Source: Allobacillus halotolerans
GTDB taxonomy: Bacteria; Bacillota; Bacilli; Bacillales; Alkalibacillaceae
Direction of reading: 5' to 3'
Length of the DNA stretch: 64,000 nucleotides
Assembly: GCF_018967645.1 (NCBI RefSeq)
Contig: NZ_JAHLZF010000004.1
Span: forward strand, 1-64,000
Shown here: in pieces, positions 1-8,861 of the stretch
How positions within the stretch are numbered: the stretch's first letter is position 1
Layout: every line of letters begins with the position of its first letter
The notes under the pieces: model-generated
What the model was told of the DNA's origin: nothing
Database searches by the model: none
The model's input: the letters and a program-made list of their open reading frames with translations, nothing else
Made by a program: the position numbers and the translations under genes

Positions 1-116
1 GACCGAATAATCGAACGCGTGCCTGCTTCGGGCGATTAGAGACCTCCTATTCGACCGAATAACAGAACGTGCCTGCGCTTCAGTCGATTTGAGGTTTCAT
101 TTCGATGAATTGCATT
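1..116. repeat. 52-bp tandem repeat array E (edge-truncated)
   Basis: Two recognisable copies start at positions 1 and 53 with GACCGAATAA, and a decayed third starts near 104. The period is 52 bp; the array may continue beyond the window edge. Within unit 1, CGAATA (4-9) pairs with TATTCG (48-53) and ATCG (10-13) with CGAT (33-36), so the unit can fold back on itself. It lies just beyond the gerE terminator, the same placement as the other six arrays in this window. Confidence 0.7.
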
Positions 117-146
117 ACGTGAGCGAACTTAAGAAAAGAAAAAACA

Positions 147-171
147 ATAAACCGGCAATCTGCCGGTTTAT
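147..171 (-). terminator. gerE intrinsic terminator
   Basis: An 11-bp perfect stem (ATAAACCGGCA / TGCCGGTTTAT) has a 3-nt loop and is followed on the minus strand by GTTTTTTC. It overlaps the gerE stop codon. Confidence 0.9.
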
Positions 172-392
172 AATTTGATCTCTCCGATGCGAATTAATTC
201 GACAACGGCTTGAGATCGCCCCTTAACTTGAAGTTTTTGAATCGTATTCGAAATATGATTTCTGACTGTTTTTTCAGAAATAAAAAGCTGTTCTGCTATC
301 TCTTTTGTTGTTCGATCTTGGACCAAAAGCTCAAAAACTTCTCTTTCTCTTTTGGTTAATATATTACTGGCTCGATATTTGTCATTATTCAA
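168..392 (-). CDS. gerE: Spore germination / late mother-cell regulator GerE
   Basis: This 74-residue LuxR-type DNA-binding protein has the same length as B. subtilis GerE. It is almost entirely a helix-turn-helix domain: LTKREREVFELL opens it and SEKTVRNHISN is the recognition region. GerE acts in the mother cell late in sporulation, activating and repressing sigma-K-dependent coat genes. The start codon is TTG at 392, preceded by GAGGAGGGG at 8-nt spacing; no in-frame ATG gives the full domain. Its place next to ysmA and sdhB is the B. subtilis order. A sigma-K-type promoter lies upstream. Confidence 0.95.
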   Translation of the reverse strand: MNNDKYRASNILTKREREVFELLVQDRTTKEIAEQLFISEKTVRNHISNTIQKLQVKGRSQAVVELIRIGEIKL

Positions 393-458
393 GCGGCAAC
401 CCCTCCTCTGTGCAAGAAGTGAGCTACTTCTTCATCTGAGGAAATTAACTAGTCACCA

Positions 459-487
459 TACTTTATGAAAAAGGTTGAGTTTCTGTT
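459..487 (-). promoter_or_regulatory. Sigma-K-type promoter of gerE
   Basis: On the minus strand AACA (484-487) is followed after 16 bp by CATAAAGTA (459-467), matching the sigma-K pattern mACm-16-CATAnnnTA. It lies about 65 bp before the gerE start, directly after the ysmA stop codon. The B. subtilis gerE gene is known to be transcribed by sigma-K. Confidence 0.7.
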
Positions 488-518
488 CGTAATTCTTCTA
501 ATCTATGCTTTTGTACAC

Positions 519-974
519 CTAATTAATTTTCGTTTCTTCAATAACCTTTAATTGCTCTTCAGAAAACGGTGTTGACTTACCGGTTTTTGCATTTATTTGA
601 ACGACTCGTCCTCTTCCAGTCAGACAAACATCACCATTTTCGTCGGTAGCCATATAATGGATATCCATGGAGCTTCGGCCTAGTTGATGAACCTTGCAAT
701 ATAACTTAATCGTCTGACCGAAGTACATTTGCTTTAAATAATCACATTGCAAATCACTGACCACTGGAACATTTTCTATAGGACCAGTTAATTCACCAAA
801 TATCTTATTTTCTTCGATGAAAGAGGTTCTTGCTTCTTCAAAATAAATAAACGTCGATACATTGTTAACGTGTCCAAACATATCCGTTTCAGAAAAACGA
901 ACTTTAATAGGAATATAATAAGAAAACTCTTTCTTCCATTCTTCAAAGTTTGGAATATAGGAAATTTGTTTCAT
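519..974 (-). CDS. ysmA: Acyl-CoA thioesterase, hotdog fold (YsmA)
   Basis: This 151-residue protein is a 4HBT-type hotdog thioesterase. The motif SETDMFGHVNNVSTFIYFEE (about residues 28-47) contains the characteristic Asp and the HVNN turn of the 4-hydroxybenzoyl-CoA thioesterase family, which hydrolyses acyl-CoA to free acid and CoA. The ATG is preceded by AGAGGTG at good spacing. It lies between sdhB and gerE as in B. subtilis. A FadR-like operator upstream suggests co-regulation with fatty-acid degradation. The physiological substrate cannot be read from the sequence. Confidence 0.85.
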   Translation of the reverse strand: MKQISYIPNFEEWKKEFSYYIPIKVRFSETDMFGHVNNVSTFIYFEEARTSFIEENKIFGELTGPIENVPVVSDLQCDYLKQMYFGQTIKLYCKVHQLGRSSMDIHYMATDENGDVCLTGRGRVVQINAKTGKSTPFSEEQLKVIEETKIN

Positions 975-1004
975 TTTTATTGCACCTCTTTTTAAGATTT
1001 ACCT

Positions 1005-1022
1005 AAAATGAATACTCATTCA
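1005..1022. promoter_or_regulatory. Possible FadR operator upstream of ysmA
   Basis: AAAATGA-ATAC-TCATTCA has one perfect half-site (TCATTCA) and a 5/7 left half-site relative to TGAATGA-n4-TCATTCA, the form seen intact in front of fadR at 10256-10273. It lies about 30 bp before the ysmA start codon. The imperfect half-site keeps confidence moderate. Confidence 0.45.
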
Positions 1023-1051
1023 GTTTTATTAAAAAAATATAATGGTTGAAA

Positions 1052-1080
1052 AAGGGCCAACAATTATATTGTCAGCCCTT
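1052..1080 (-). terminator. sdhCAB operon terminator
   Basis: The stem AAGGGC-TGACAAT / ATTGTTG-GCCCTT closes over a short loop and is followed by a T run on the minus strand. It lies 10 bp after the sdhB stop. Confidence 0.88.
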
Positions 1081-1089
1081 CATTCACCA

Positions 1090-1857
1090 TTAGTTGTGGT
1101 AGTCACTTCCGAAGAAGCTCTTGAAAGAATGAATCGTAGCTTCACGGTTTACAGCTGCAATTGAAGTTGTCAAAGGAATTCCTTTTGGACAAACTTTTAC
1201 GCAGTTTTGTGAGTTTCCACAATCTTGAAGTCCACCTTCTGTTAACAACGCATCCATACGCTCTGCTTTATGCATTTCGCCTGTTGGATGAGCGTTGAAT
1301 AAACGAACTTGGGACAATGGAGCAGGTCCAATGAAATCATTGCGATCATTCACATTTGGACAAGCCTCTAAGCAAACACCACAAGTCATACATTTTGATA
1401 ATTCATATGCCCACTGACGCTTACTTTCAGCCATTCGTGGCCCAGGTCCTAAATCATATGTGCCATCGATCGGTACCCATGCTTTCACCTTTTTCAAAGA
1501 GTCAAACATACGGCTACGGTCGACTGCTAAGTCACGAACAACAGGGAATGTCGTCATCGGTTCCAATTTGATCGGTTGCTCCAATTGATCGACAAGAGCT
1601 GTACAAGATTGCTGCGGTGTTCCGTTAATGACCATTGAACAAGCACCACAAACCTCTTCTAAACAACCCATTTCCCAAAATACAGGTGTTGTTTTTTCAC
1701 CTTTTGCGTTCACAGGGTTTCTTCTGATTTCCATTAATGCAGAAATCACGTTCATATTTTCACGATATGGAATTTCGAATTCCTCATCATACGGCTTACC
1801 ATCTGGATCATCTTGACGTGTAATGATAAATTTTATCATTTTGTTATCTTCCGCCAT
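1090..1857 (-). CDS. sdhB: Succinate dehydrogenase iron-sulfur subunit
   Basis: This 255-residue subunit of complex II carries electrons from the FAD of SdhA to the membrane cytochrome and menaquinone. Three cluster sites are visible: [2Fe-2S] at C65, C70, C73 and C85; [4Fe-4S] at C156, C159, C162 and C166; and the third cluster from the following Cys of CPNV-type spacing with C213, C219 and C223. It is the last gene of sdhC-sdhA-sdhB, 40 bp after sdhA, and is followed by a terminator. Length and order match B. subtilis. Confidence 0.97.
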   Translation of the reverse strand: MAEDNKMIKFIITRQDDPDGKPYDEEFEIPYRENMNVISALMEIRRNPVNAKGEKTTPVFWEMGCLEEVCGACSMVINGTPQQSCTALVDQLEQPIKLEPMTTFPVVRDLAVDRSRMFDSLKKVKAWVPIDGTYDLGPGPRMAESKRQWAYELSKCMTCGVCLEACPNVNDRNDFIGPAPLSQVRLFNAHPTGEMHKAERMDALLTEGGLQDCGNSQNCVKVCPKGIPLTTSIAAVNREATIHSFKSFFGSDYHN

Positions 1858-1897
1858 TTTGAATTACCCCCTCTTCCATTTTGTAGTCCGTTCAACC

Positions 1898-3649
1898 TTA
1901 CGTTGCAGAGTAGTCACGCTTACGTGGCTTAATATATGAAACATCTACTTCTTCATAAGAAAATTCTGGGGCATTTGTTTCTGGATTATAAGTAGCTTTA
2001 GTCGTTTTCAACCATTCTTCGTCATTACGATCAGGGAATTCTGGTTTATAATGAGCTCCACGACTTTCGTTACGGTTATACGCTCCAATAGTGATTACAC
2101 GTGCTAATTGTAACATATGATCCAACTGACGAATAAACATTGCTGTTTGGTTGCTCCAACGGCTCGTATCATTAATGTTAATGTTTTTGGCACGCTCCAT
2201 CAACTCTTGAATCTTCTCATCCGTTTTAAGTAGTTTGTCATTCTCACGAACAACGGTAACATTTGCCGTCATCCACTCACCAAGTTCACGGTGAATATCA
2301 TACGCATTTTCTGTACCCGTTGTCATATTCATGATCTCTTCAAAGTAATCTTGCTCTTCTTTCAACTTCTCATCAAACAACTGAGTGCTCTGCTCTGCTG
2401 CCAAGGAATCCAAACCATTGATGTAATCAACAGCATTTGGTCCAGCAACCATACCTCCATAGATACAAGAAAGTAAGGAGTTTGCACCTAGACGGTTTGC
2501 ACCGTGAATTGTAAAGTCACATTCACCAGCTGCAAAAACACCAGGGATATTCGTCATTTGATCATCGTTGACCCATAGTCCGCCCATTGAATAGTGAACA
2601 GCAGGGAAAATTTTCATTGGTACCTTACGAGGATCTTCACCAACGAATTTTTCATAAATTTCAATGATTCCACCTAATTTAACATCTAGCTCTTTCGGAT
2701 CTTTATGTGATAAATCAAGGTAAACCATGTTTTCGCCATTGATACCAAGCTTTTGGTTCACGCACACGTCAAAAATTTCACGTGTCGCAATATCACGTGG
2801 AACCAAGTTACCATAGGCTGGGTATTTCTCTTCTAGGAAATACCATGGTTTTCCGTCTTTATATGTCCATACACGACCACCTTCACCACGAGCTGATTCA
2901 CTCATTAAGCGAAGCTTGTCATCTCCTGGAATAGCTGTAGGGTGAATTTGGATAAACTCACCGTTCGCATAGTGTGCACCATGTAAGTATAAGCTAGTTG
3001 CGGCTGAACCTGTGTTAATGACAGAGTTTGTGGATTTACCAAAGATAATTCCAGGTCCACCTGTTGCCATAATGGTTGCATCCGCTTTGAAAACTTTTAT
3101 TTCGTGGGACTGTATATTTTGAGCGACAATTCCTCTTGAAACACCATTCTCATCAATAACAGGTGATAAGAAGTCCCATCCTTCATATTTTGTCACGAGT
3201 CCGTTGACTTCGTGACGACGAACTTGTTCGTCTAATGCGTACATTAATTGTTGACCTGTCGTTGCTCCGGCATAAGCTGTACGGTGGTGTTGTGTTCCTC
3301 CGAAACGACGGAAATCCAACAAACCTTCTGGCGTACGGTTAAACATAACACCCATGCGGTCCATCATATGTATGATGCTTGGTGCTGCGTCACACATATC
3401 TTTAACCGGTTTTTGGTTTGCCAAGAAGTCCCCACCATAAACTGTATCATCAAAGTGAATAGCAGGAGAATCCCCTTCACCTTTCGTATCTACTGCACCG
3501 TTGATACCGCCTTGCGCACAAACAGAGTGGGAGCGTTTTACTGGAACAAGCGAGATCAAATCGACATGAACGCCTGCTTCAGCAGCTTTAATTGTAGCCA
3601 TCAAGCCAGCTAAACCACCGCCAACAATAACGATATTTTTATTACTCAT
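1898..3649 (-). CDS. sdhA: Succinate dehydrogenase flavoprotein subunit
   Basis: This 583-residue catalytic subunit oxidises succinate to fumarate. The N-terminal dinucleotide motif GGGLAGLMATIKAAEAG binds FAD, and H41 in KRSHSVCAQGG is the expected site of covalent flavin attachment. Substrate-loop residues occur in SARGEGGRVW and in the IHGANRLGANSLL block. The C-terminal third carries the usual capping helices. It lies 41 bp after sdhC and 40 bp before sdhB in one operon. B. subtilis SdhA is nearly the same length. Confidence 0.97.
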   Translation of the reverse strand: MSNKNIVIVGGGLAGLMATIKAAEAGVHVDLISLVPVKRSHSVCAQGGINGAVDTKGEGDSPAIHFDDTVYGGDFLANQKPVKDMCDAAPSIIHMMDRMGVMFNRTPEGLLDFRRFGGTQHHRTAYAGATTGQQLMYALDEQVRRHEVNGLVTKYEGWDFLSPVIDENGVSRGIVAQNIQSHEIKVFKADATIMATGGPGIIFGKSTNSVINTGSAATSLYLHGAHYANGEFIQIHPTAIPGDDKLRLMSESARGEGGRVWTYKDGKPWYFLEEKYPAYGNLVPRDIATREIFDVCVNQKLGINGENMVYLDLSHKDPKELDVKLGGIIEIYEKFVGEDPRKVPMKIFPAVHYSMGGLWVNDDQMTNIPGVFAAGECDFTIHGANRLGANSLLSCIYGGMVAGPNAVDYINGLDSLAAEQSTQLFDEKLKEEQDYFEEIMNMTTGTENAYDIHRELGEWMTANVTVVRENDKLLKTDEKIQELMERAKNININDTSRWSNQTAMFIRQLDHMLQLARVITIGAYNRNESRGAHYKPEFPDRNDEEWLKTTKATYNPETNAPEFSYEEVDVSYIKPRKRDYSAT

Positions 3650-3690
3650 TGTATTTGTTTCACTCCCTTATTATTGAACAGTTTCACGTG

Positions 3691-4311
3691 TTATGAAGCA
3701 AATGCGATTAATGACGCAATTCCCATATAACCAAAAACGACAAATACGACAAGAACGACGTATGTCATAATCTTTTGGGATCTTGGTGTAATGATCAGTC
3801 CCCAAGTAACGAAGAAAGACCATAGTCCATTCGCAAAGTGGAATACTGCGGAAAGAACACCAATCACATAGAACCAGAACATGAACGGTGATGAAAGAAT
3901 GCTTGCCATCATATCAAAGTTCACTTCTGTTCCATAAATTGCGTTTGCCAAACGTGTTTCCCAAACGTGCCATCCGATAAAAATAAGTGTAATGATTCCT
4001 GTAAGACGTTGTAGCATGAACATCCAATTTCGGAACCATCCATACCTTCCTAGATTCATCTCAGATACCAAAGCGATATACACCCCATAAATTCCGTGGA
4101 AAAGAATCGGGATATAAATCAACCCAAATTCCAAGACGATCCGAAGTGGCAAATTTTCCATAAAACCAGCAGCTGTATTAAAGGCTTCTTCACTATACGT
4201 GGAAAAGTGGTTGACTACCAAGTGCTGCATCAAAAATAAGCCAATTGGAATGACACCTAGCAATGAATGCAATCTACGCAAATTATATTCGCGTTTTTCC
4301 TGATCCGCCAT
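3691..4311 (-). CDS. sdhC: Succinate dehydrogenase cytochrome b558 subunit
   Basis: This 206-residue protein has five hydrophobic segments and anchors SdhAB to the membrane. It is the single-subunit, two-haem anchor typical of Bacillus that passes electrons to menaquinone. Candidate haem ligands are histidines in RRLHSLLG, LMQHLVVNH, FHGIYG, IGWHVW and VFHFANG. It is the first gene of the sdh operon; GGGGGGTAACAC precedes the ATG. The 145 bp upstream must contain the promoter, but I do not see a clear -35/-10 pair. Confidence 0.95.
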   Translation of the reverse strand: MADQEKREYNLRRLHSLLGVIPIGLFLMQHLVVNHFSTYSEEAFNTAAGFMENLPLRIVLEFGLIYIPILFHGIYGVYIALVSEMNLGRYGWFRNWMFMLQRLTGIITLIFIGWHVWETRLANAIYGTEVNFDMMASILSSPFMFWFYVIGVLSAVFHFANGLWSFFVTWGLIITPRSQKIMTYVVLVVFVVFGYMGIASLIAFAS

Positions 4312-4424
4312 GTGTTACCCCCCTCATCTGATGAAAAATTGTTTTGAAAGAGTTTTCATACGACTCCCTATTAAAGTTACATGACAAGTTCAATTGTACT
4401 TCTAGGATGAAAAAGCGTCAAGAA

Positions 4425-4458
4425 AACTTGTCATAATTTTGACATGCTCCGACAAGTT
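4425..4458 (-). terminator. uvrC terminator overlapping its stop codon
   Basis: AACTTGTC (4425-4432) pairs with GACAAGTT (4451-4458); on the minus strand the hairpin is followed by TTCTTG. The T run is short, so this is a moderate call. Confidence 0.6.
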
Positions 4459-6268
4459 AATTGTTCTCTTCTTCCAATTCCAATTCCATATTCTCTTGCT
4501 GAATATAATAATGACGGATATTTTCAGCAATATGGTCGGGGATTCCAAGTTTTGTGAATGCTTCTTTTTCAGCTTGTTTAATTTTTTCAATGGAACCAAA
4601 GTGTTGTAACAACATCCGTTTTCTTTTTGGTCCAACTCCTTCAATTTCGTCTAAGCTAGACTGAGTCGCTGATTTTCCTCGCAAATTACGGTGAAACGTA
4701 ATCGCAAAACGGTGAACTTCATCTTGAATCCGTTGAATCAAATAAAACGGTTGCTCATTTCGTTTGAGGGGTACCGGTTCAGGCGGATTGCCATAAAGCA
4801 ATTCACTCGTTTTATGTTTCTCATTTTTAGCGATCCCACATAAAGGAATGCTCAAGCCCAACTCATCTTCGAGGACGTCTAATGCTGCTGACATCTGACC
4901 TTTACCGCCGTCCACTAAAATTAGATCCGGAAGCGGCAATTTATCTTTAAGTACTCGTGTATACCTTCTCCGAATGACTTCACGCATTGTCTCATAGTCG
5001 TCTGGTTTTTCGACCGTTTTCACTTTGTATTTACGATAATCACTTTTTTTCGGTCGTCCATCTATGAACGTAACCATCGCAGATACAGGGTCTGTCCCTT
5101 GAATATTGGAGTTGTCGAATGCCTCAATCCTATGAGGAGTTTCAATATTCAAGTATTCACCTAGTTCTTCGACAGCTTTAATCGTTCGGTTTTCATCTTG
5201 TTCGATTAAAGAAAATTTCTCTTGTAATGCAATTTGTGCGTTTTCCATCGCCAAGTCAGCTAGCTTTTTCTTTTGCCCTCTAAATGGCGTCTTTGCTCGA
5301 ACATCTAAATATTCACCAATCAAGTCGGCATCTGTACCGATTGGAAGATAAATTTCTTTCGGTTTAATATGATTTGAATGTGAGTAAAAACGTGCGATAT
5401 AGCTTGTAAATGCTTCATCTGGATCCGTATAAAACGGAAACAATGAAACATCACGTTCGATTAACTTTCCTTGACGAATGAAGAATACTTGAATGCACAT
5501 CCAACCTTTATCATATGCATAACCAAAAACATCTCTTTCCGTTAAATCCCCCAATTGCATCGTCTGTTTTTCCATGACAGATTCAATATGGTCAATTAAA
5601 TCACGATATTCTTTCGCTTTTTCAAAATCTAGGTTTTCGGAAAAGGTATGCATTTTATCTTTCAGTTCTTGCTTAATTTCTTTATGGCCACCATTTAAGA
5701 AGGTCGTTATTTTTTGTACAATTTCTTGGTTTGTTTCCTGGCTGACCGGAAATTCACAAGGTCCTAAACATTGGTTGATGTGATAATACAAGCAAACCTT
5801 CTTCGGCATTACATTACACTTACGGAGTGGATAAAGCCGATCTAGAAGTTTTTTGGTCTCTCTTGCTGCATAAACGTTCGTGTAGGGACCAAAATACTTA
5901 CCTTTATCCTTCTTCACTTTTCTCGTAACGATTAATCGAGGGTGTTGTTCATTTGTAATTTTTAAAAATGGATACGACTTATCATCTTTTAGCATGACGT
6001 TATACTTCGGGTCATACTTTTTTACTAAGTTCATCTCTAGAATCAAAGCTTCCATTTCAGAAGATGTAACGATATATTCAAAGTCGACGATTTCATTTAC
6101 AAGCCGCTGGGTCTTCAAATCATGTGCTCCGGTAAAATACGAGCGCACACGATTTTTAAGTAGTTTGGATTTCCCTACGTAAATGACTTCATCTTTATTG
6201 TTTTTCATTAAGTAGCAGCCCGGCTTATCTGGAAGGACGGCTAACTTTTCTTGAATATTTTTATGCAT
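4457..6268 (-). CDS. uvrC: Excinuclease ABC subunit C
   Basis: This 603-residue nucleotide-excision-repair nuclease makes both incisions around a lesion recognised by UvrAB. The N-terminal GIY-YIG domain (about 10-95, GCYLMKN and [14 protein letters not shown]) makes the 3' cut. A UVR motif ([16 protein letters not shown], about 205) contacts UvrB. The RNase-H-like domain ([27 protein letters not shown]) makes the 5' cut. C-terminal helix-hairpin-helix motifs ([13 protein letters not shown]) bind DNA. It follows trxA, as in B. subtilis, but a terminator separates them. Confidence 0.97.
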   Translation of the reverse strand: MHKNIQEKLAVLPDKPGCYLMKNNKDEVIYVGKSKLLKNRVRSYFTGAHDLKTQRLVNEIVDFEYIVTSSEMEALILEMNLVKKYDPKYNVMLKDDKSYPFLKITNEQHPRLIVTRKVKKDKGKYFGPYTNVYAARETKKLLDRLYPLRKCNVMPKKVCLYYHINQCLGPCEFPVSQETNQEIVQKITTFLNGGHKEIKQELKDKMHTFSENLDFEKAKEYRDLIDHIESVMEKQTMQLGDLTERDVFGYAYDKGWMCIQVFFIRQGKLIERDVSLFPFYTDPDEAFTSYIARFYSHSNHIKPKEIYLPIGTDADLIGEYLDVRAKTPFRGQKKKLADLAMENAQIALQEKFSLIEQDENRTIKAVEELGEYLNIETPHRIEAFDNSNIQGTDPVSAMVTFIDGRPKKSDYRKYKVKTVEKPDDYETMREVIRRRYTRVLKDKLPLPDLILVDGGKGQMSAALDVLEDELGLSIPLCGIAKNEKHKTSELLYGNPPEPVPLKRNEQPFYLIQRIQDEVHRFAITFHRNLRGKSATQSSLDEIEGVGPKRKRMLLQHFGSIEKIKQAEKEAFTKLGIPDHIAENIRHYYIQQENMELELEEENN

Positions 6269-6313
6269 ATATGTACACCTCGATCAGTTTCTTTGTTCCT
6301 AGAGGAAGCATGT

Positions 6314-6354
6314 TAAAAAAGGCAAGAGCTAACTCAATGAGTCAGCCCTTACCC
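6314..6354 (-). terminator. trxA terminator
   Basis: A long stem (GGTAAGgGCTGACTC pairing with GAGTTAGCtCTTGCC) with a 3-nt loop is followed by TTTTTT on the minus strand, just after the trxA stop. Confidence 0.9.
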
Positions 6355-6360
6355 TATGAT

Positions 6361-6675
6361 TTATGCATTTTTTGTAACGAATTCTTTTAAAGCATCTTTT
6401 GGTTGGTAACCATGTGCTTGGTCTACTTGCTCACCATTTTTAAATAGGATCAATGTTGGAATACTCATGACTCCAAATTTTTGAGCTGTTTCTTGGTTTT
6501 CATCCACATCAAGTTTGACGATTTTGACGTCGTCTCCCATTTCAGAATCCAATTCTTCCAATACAGGAGCGATCATTTTACATGGACCACACCAAGTAGC
6601 CCAAAAGTCAACAAGCACAGTACCTTCAGATACTTCTTCGTTAAATGTTTGATCAGTTGCATTTACGATAGCCAT
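6361..6675 (-). CDS. trxA: Thioredoxin
   Basis: This 104-residue classical thioredoxin has the active-site motif WCGPC with C29 and C32 and the cis-proline loop MSIPTL. It reduces disulfides in cytoplasmic proteins using electrons from thioredoxin reductase. Length equals B. subtilis TrxA. GAGGAGG precedes the ATG. It has its own terminator and probably its own promoter, so it is likely a single-gene unit between the etf cluster and uvrC. Confidence 0.97.
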   Translation of the reverse strand: MAIVNATDQTFNEEVSEGTVLVDFWATWCGPCKMIAPVLEELDSEMGDDVKIVKLDVDENQETAQKFGVMSIPTLILFKNGEQVDQAHGYQPKDALKEFVTKNA

Positions 6676-6709
6676 TTTCTATTCCTCCTCACATTTCAAA
6701 TTCAAACTA

Positions 6710-6740
6710 AGTATATCATGGTGTTATTCATTACTTCCAA
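6710..6740 (-). promoter_or_regulatory. Candidate trxA promoter
   Basis: TATACT (6710-6715) is preceded on the minus strand by TTGGAA (6735-6740). The 19-bp spacing is longer than ideal, so the -35 is uncertain. Confidence 0.4.
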
Positions 6741-6829
6741 TACTTTGTTTATAAGTCGTCAATGCGCATGGATACACGGTTCATGTGATTGTTAATATTG
6801 AGAATGAGTAAATGAAATCAAGTTATTAG

Positions 6830-6997
6830 AGTAGCCTGAGCAATCGAGCGGTTGGAACACTTTGTCGGGCGGTTGGACCCTTTTGTCGGGTGGCTGGAAC
6901 TCTTTGTCGGGCGGTTGGACCCTTTTGTCGAGCGGCTCGAACACTTTGTCGGGTGGTTGGAACTCTTTGTCGGACGGCTGGAGTGTACGTTGCGACA
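6830..6997. repeat. 21-bp tandem repeat array A1
   Basis: Seven units begin at 6851, 6872, 6893, 6914, 6935, 6956 and 6977, exactly 21 bp apart; a decayed unit precedes them. Each unit is G[TC]TGGA, four variable bases, TTTGTCG and a G-rich joint ending GCG. It is the same family as array A2 at 18712. The array lies in the 395-bp gap between trxA and etfA, 24 bp beyond the etfA terminator. Open frames through it encode only a repeating seven-residue motif and lack a ribosome-binding site. Confidence 0.9.
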
Positions 6998-7020
6998 AAG
7001 AATCGTTTTATCCATCAAAA

Positions 7021-7055
7021 AACCGACTATATTCCCAATAGGAAATAGCCGGTTT
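7021..7055 (-). terminator. etfA terminator
   Basis: AAACCGGCTATTTCC pairs with GGGAATATAGTCGGTTT around a 4-nt loop and is followed by TTTT on the minus strand. Confidence 0.9.
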
Positions 7056-7070
7056 TGACTTTATTTGATA

Positions 7071-8042
7071 TTAACCTTTTAACGCTTTGATCTCTTCTGT
7101 CAATGCTGGTACAACTTCGAATAAATCTCCGACAATACCATAATCAGCTACGTTAAAGATATTTGCTTCAGGGTCTTTGTTGATTGCAACAATGACTTTT
7201 GAGTTAGACATACCTGCTAAGTGTTGGATTGCACCTGAGATACCGACTGCAATATATAAATCAGGTGTTACGACCTTACCAGTTTGTCCGATTTGCAATG
7301 AATAGTCACAGTAGCCAGCGTCTGCAGCTCCGCGGGAAGCACCTACTGCTCCGCCTAGCGCATCTGCTAGTTCATATAATGGATCGAATCCTTCTGCGCT
7401 TTTCACTCCACGTCCACCTGCAACGATAATATTCGCTTCTGACAAGTCAACACCTTCAGAAGCTTTACGGATGACTTCTTGAATGACTGTGCGAAGGTTT
7501 TGAACATCAACTTCGACTTTTTGAACATCTCCTGAGCGTGATTCATCTTTTTCGGGTGGTGCAATGTTATTTGGACGAATGGTAATGAATGTCTTACCAT
7601 TTGTAATGACTTTCTTTTCGAACGCTTTACCTGAATAAATTGGTCGAATGAATTTTACATCATCGCCACTTCCTTCGATTTGCGTGACGTCAGAAATTAA
7701 TCCACTGTCCAATTTACTTGCGATTCTTGGTGACAAGTCTTTCCCTTCAGATGTGTGTCCCATAACAATGCCGTCTGGATCTTCTTGCTCAATGACAGCC
7801 ATTGCAGCTTGGACATATCCATCAGAAGTATAATTTTTCAAGTTTTCATGCTGGACGACAACCGCTCGGTCCGCACCGTATTGAATTAATTCTTGTCCAA
7901 GAGATTCAAGATCTCCATCGCCTAAAACAGCTGCTACAACTTCACCATTTTCATCAATTTGGCGGGCTGCCGCAATATTTTCAAACGATACGTTACGCAA
8001 CTCTCCATCTCGCACTTCACTAATTACTAAAAATTTCCCCAT
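7071..8042 (-). CDS. etfA: Electron transfer flavoprotein alpha subunit
   Basis: This 323-residue subunit pairs with EtfB and takes electrons from acyl-CoA dehydrogenases to the membrane quinone pool. The C-terminal FAD domain has the signature [12 protein letters not shown], then [21 protein letters not shown] and NKDPEANIF. The N-terminal half is the shared ETF alpha/beta fold. It is the last gene of fadR-fadB-etfB-etfA, 27 bp after etfB, and is followed by a terminator. Regulation should follow the FadR operator in front of fadR. Confidence 0.96.
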   Translation of the reverse strand: MGKFLVISEVRDGELRNVSFENIAAARQIDENGEVVAAVLGDGDLESLGQELIQYGADRAVVVQHENLKNYTSDGYVQAAMAVIEQEDPDGIVMGHTSEGKDLSPRIASKLDSGLISDVTQIEGSGDDVKFIRPIYSGKAFEKKVITNGKTFITIRPNNIAPPEKDESRSGDVQKVEVDVQNLRTVIQEVIRKASEGVDLSEANIIVAGGRGVKSAEGFDPLYELADALGGAVGASRGAADAGYCDYSLQIGQTGKVVTPDLYIAVGISGAIQHLAGMSNSKVIVAINKDPEANIFNVADYGIVGDLFEVVPALTEEIKALKG

Positions 8043-8069
8043 TGCTATTCTCCTTTCTGCACCTGTTGA

Positions 8070-8843
8070 TTAAAGTACTTTTGCTTCCGTTTTTAATAGA
8101 GATACAAGTTCTTTCACTTGTTCGTCTGTTTCTCCTTCTAACACTTTTCCTGCTTCTTTTTCAGGTGGAAGGAAAACTTCGACCGTTTCAGTTGACGCCT
8201 CAACATCATCTTCATCTAAGTCAAGGTCATCGATTTCAAGTTCTTCTAATGGTTTTTTCTTCGCTTTCATAATTCCCGGTAAGGATGGGTAACGTGGTTC
8301 GTTCAACCCTTGTTGGCAAGTAACTAGTAAAGGTAGAGAAGTTTCTACTTTTTCAACGTCACCTTCTACGTCCTTATCAATTTTTACAGTATCTCCATCG
8401 ATTTCAAGAGATGTAATGGTTGTGACATACGGAATATCCAACTTAGCAGCCAATCGTGGACCTACTTGGCCACTGGCTTCATCAATTGCAACGTTACCAG
8501 CTAAAATCAGATCAACTTCTTTGTCTTCGAAGTAAGCTTCCAGAATTTTTGTAGTTGTAACTTGGTCGCCCTCTTCAACATCATCTTCTGTATTAATAAG
8601 AACAGCTTTGTCTGCTCCCATGGCTAGCGCCGTACGTAATTGTGACTCCGACTCTTCGTCACCGATCGTTACGACGGTCACTTCACCACCGTGCTCATCA
8701 CGGACTTTAATCGCTTCTTCAATGGCATATTCATCATATGGGTTAATGATGAACTCAGCACCATCTGTTTCGATTTTTCCATCACTGATTTGAATCTTCT
8801 CTTCTGTGTCAAATGTTTTTTTCATCAGAACATAAATGTTCAT
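8070..8843 (-). CDS. etfB: Electron transfer flavoprotein beta subunit
   Basis: This 257-residue EtfB has the AMP-binding core (VTIGDEESESQLRTALAMGADKAVLI, given here in parts: TIGDEE, LRTALAMGADKA) and the family segment LLVTCQQGLNEPRYPSLPG. It forms the ETF heterodimer with EtfA. The C-terminal linker is strongly acidic (IDDLDLDEDDVEA). AAGGAGG precedes the ATG. It is flanked by fadB and etfA in the fatty-acid oxidation operon. Confidence 0.96.
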   Translation of the reverse strand: MNIYVLMKKTFDTEEKIQISDGKIETDGAEFIINPYDEYAIEEAIKVRDEHGGEVTVVTIGDEESESQLRTALAMGADKAVLINTEDDVEEGDQVTTTKILEAYFEDKEVDLILAGNVAIDEASGQVGPRLAAKLDIPYVTTITSLEIDGDTVKIDKDVEGDVEKVETSLPLLVTCQQGLNEPRYPSLPGIMKAKKKPLEELEIDDLDLDEDDVEASTETVEVFLPPEKEAGKVLEGETDEQVKELVSLLKTEAKVL

Positions 8844-8861
8844 TGGATTACCTCCTTCATT

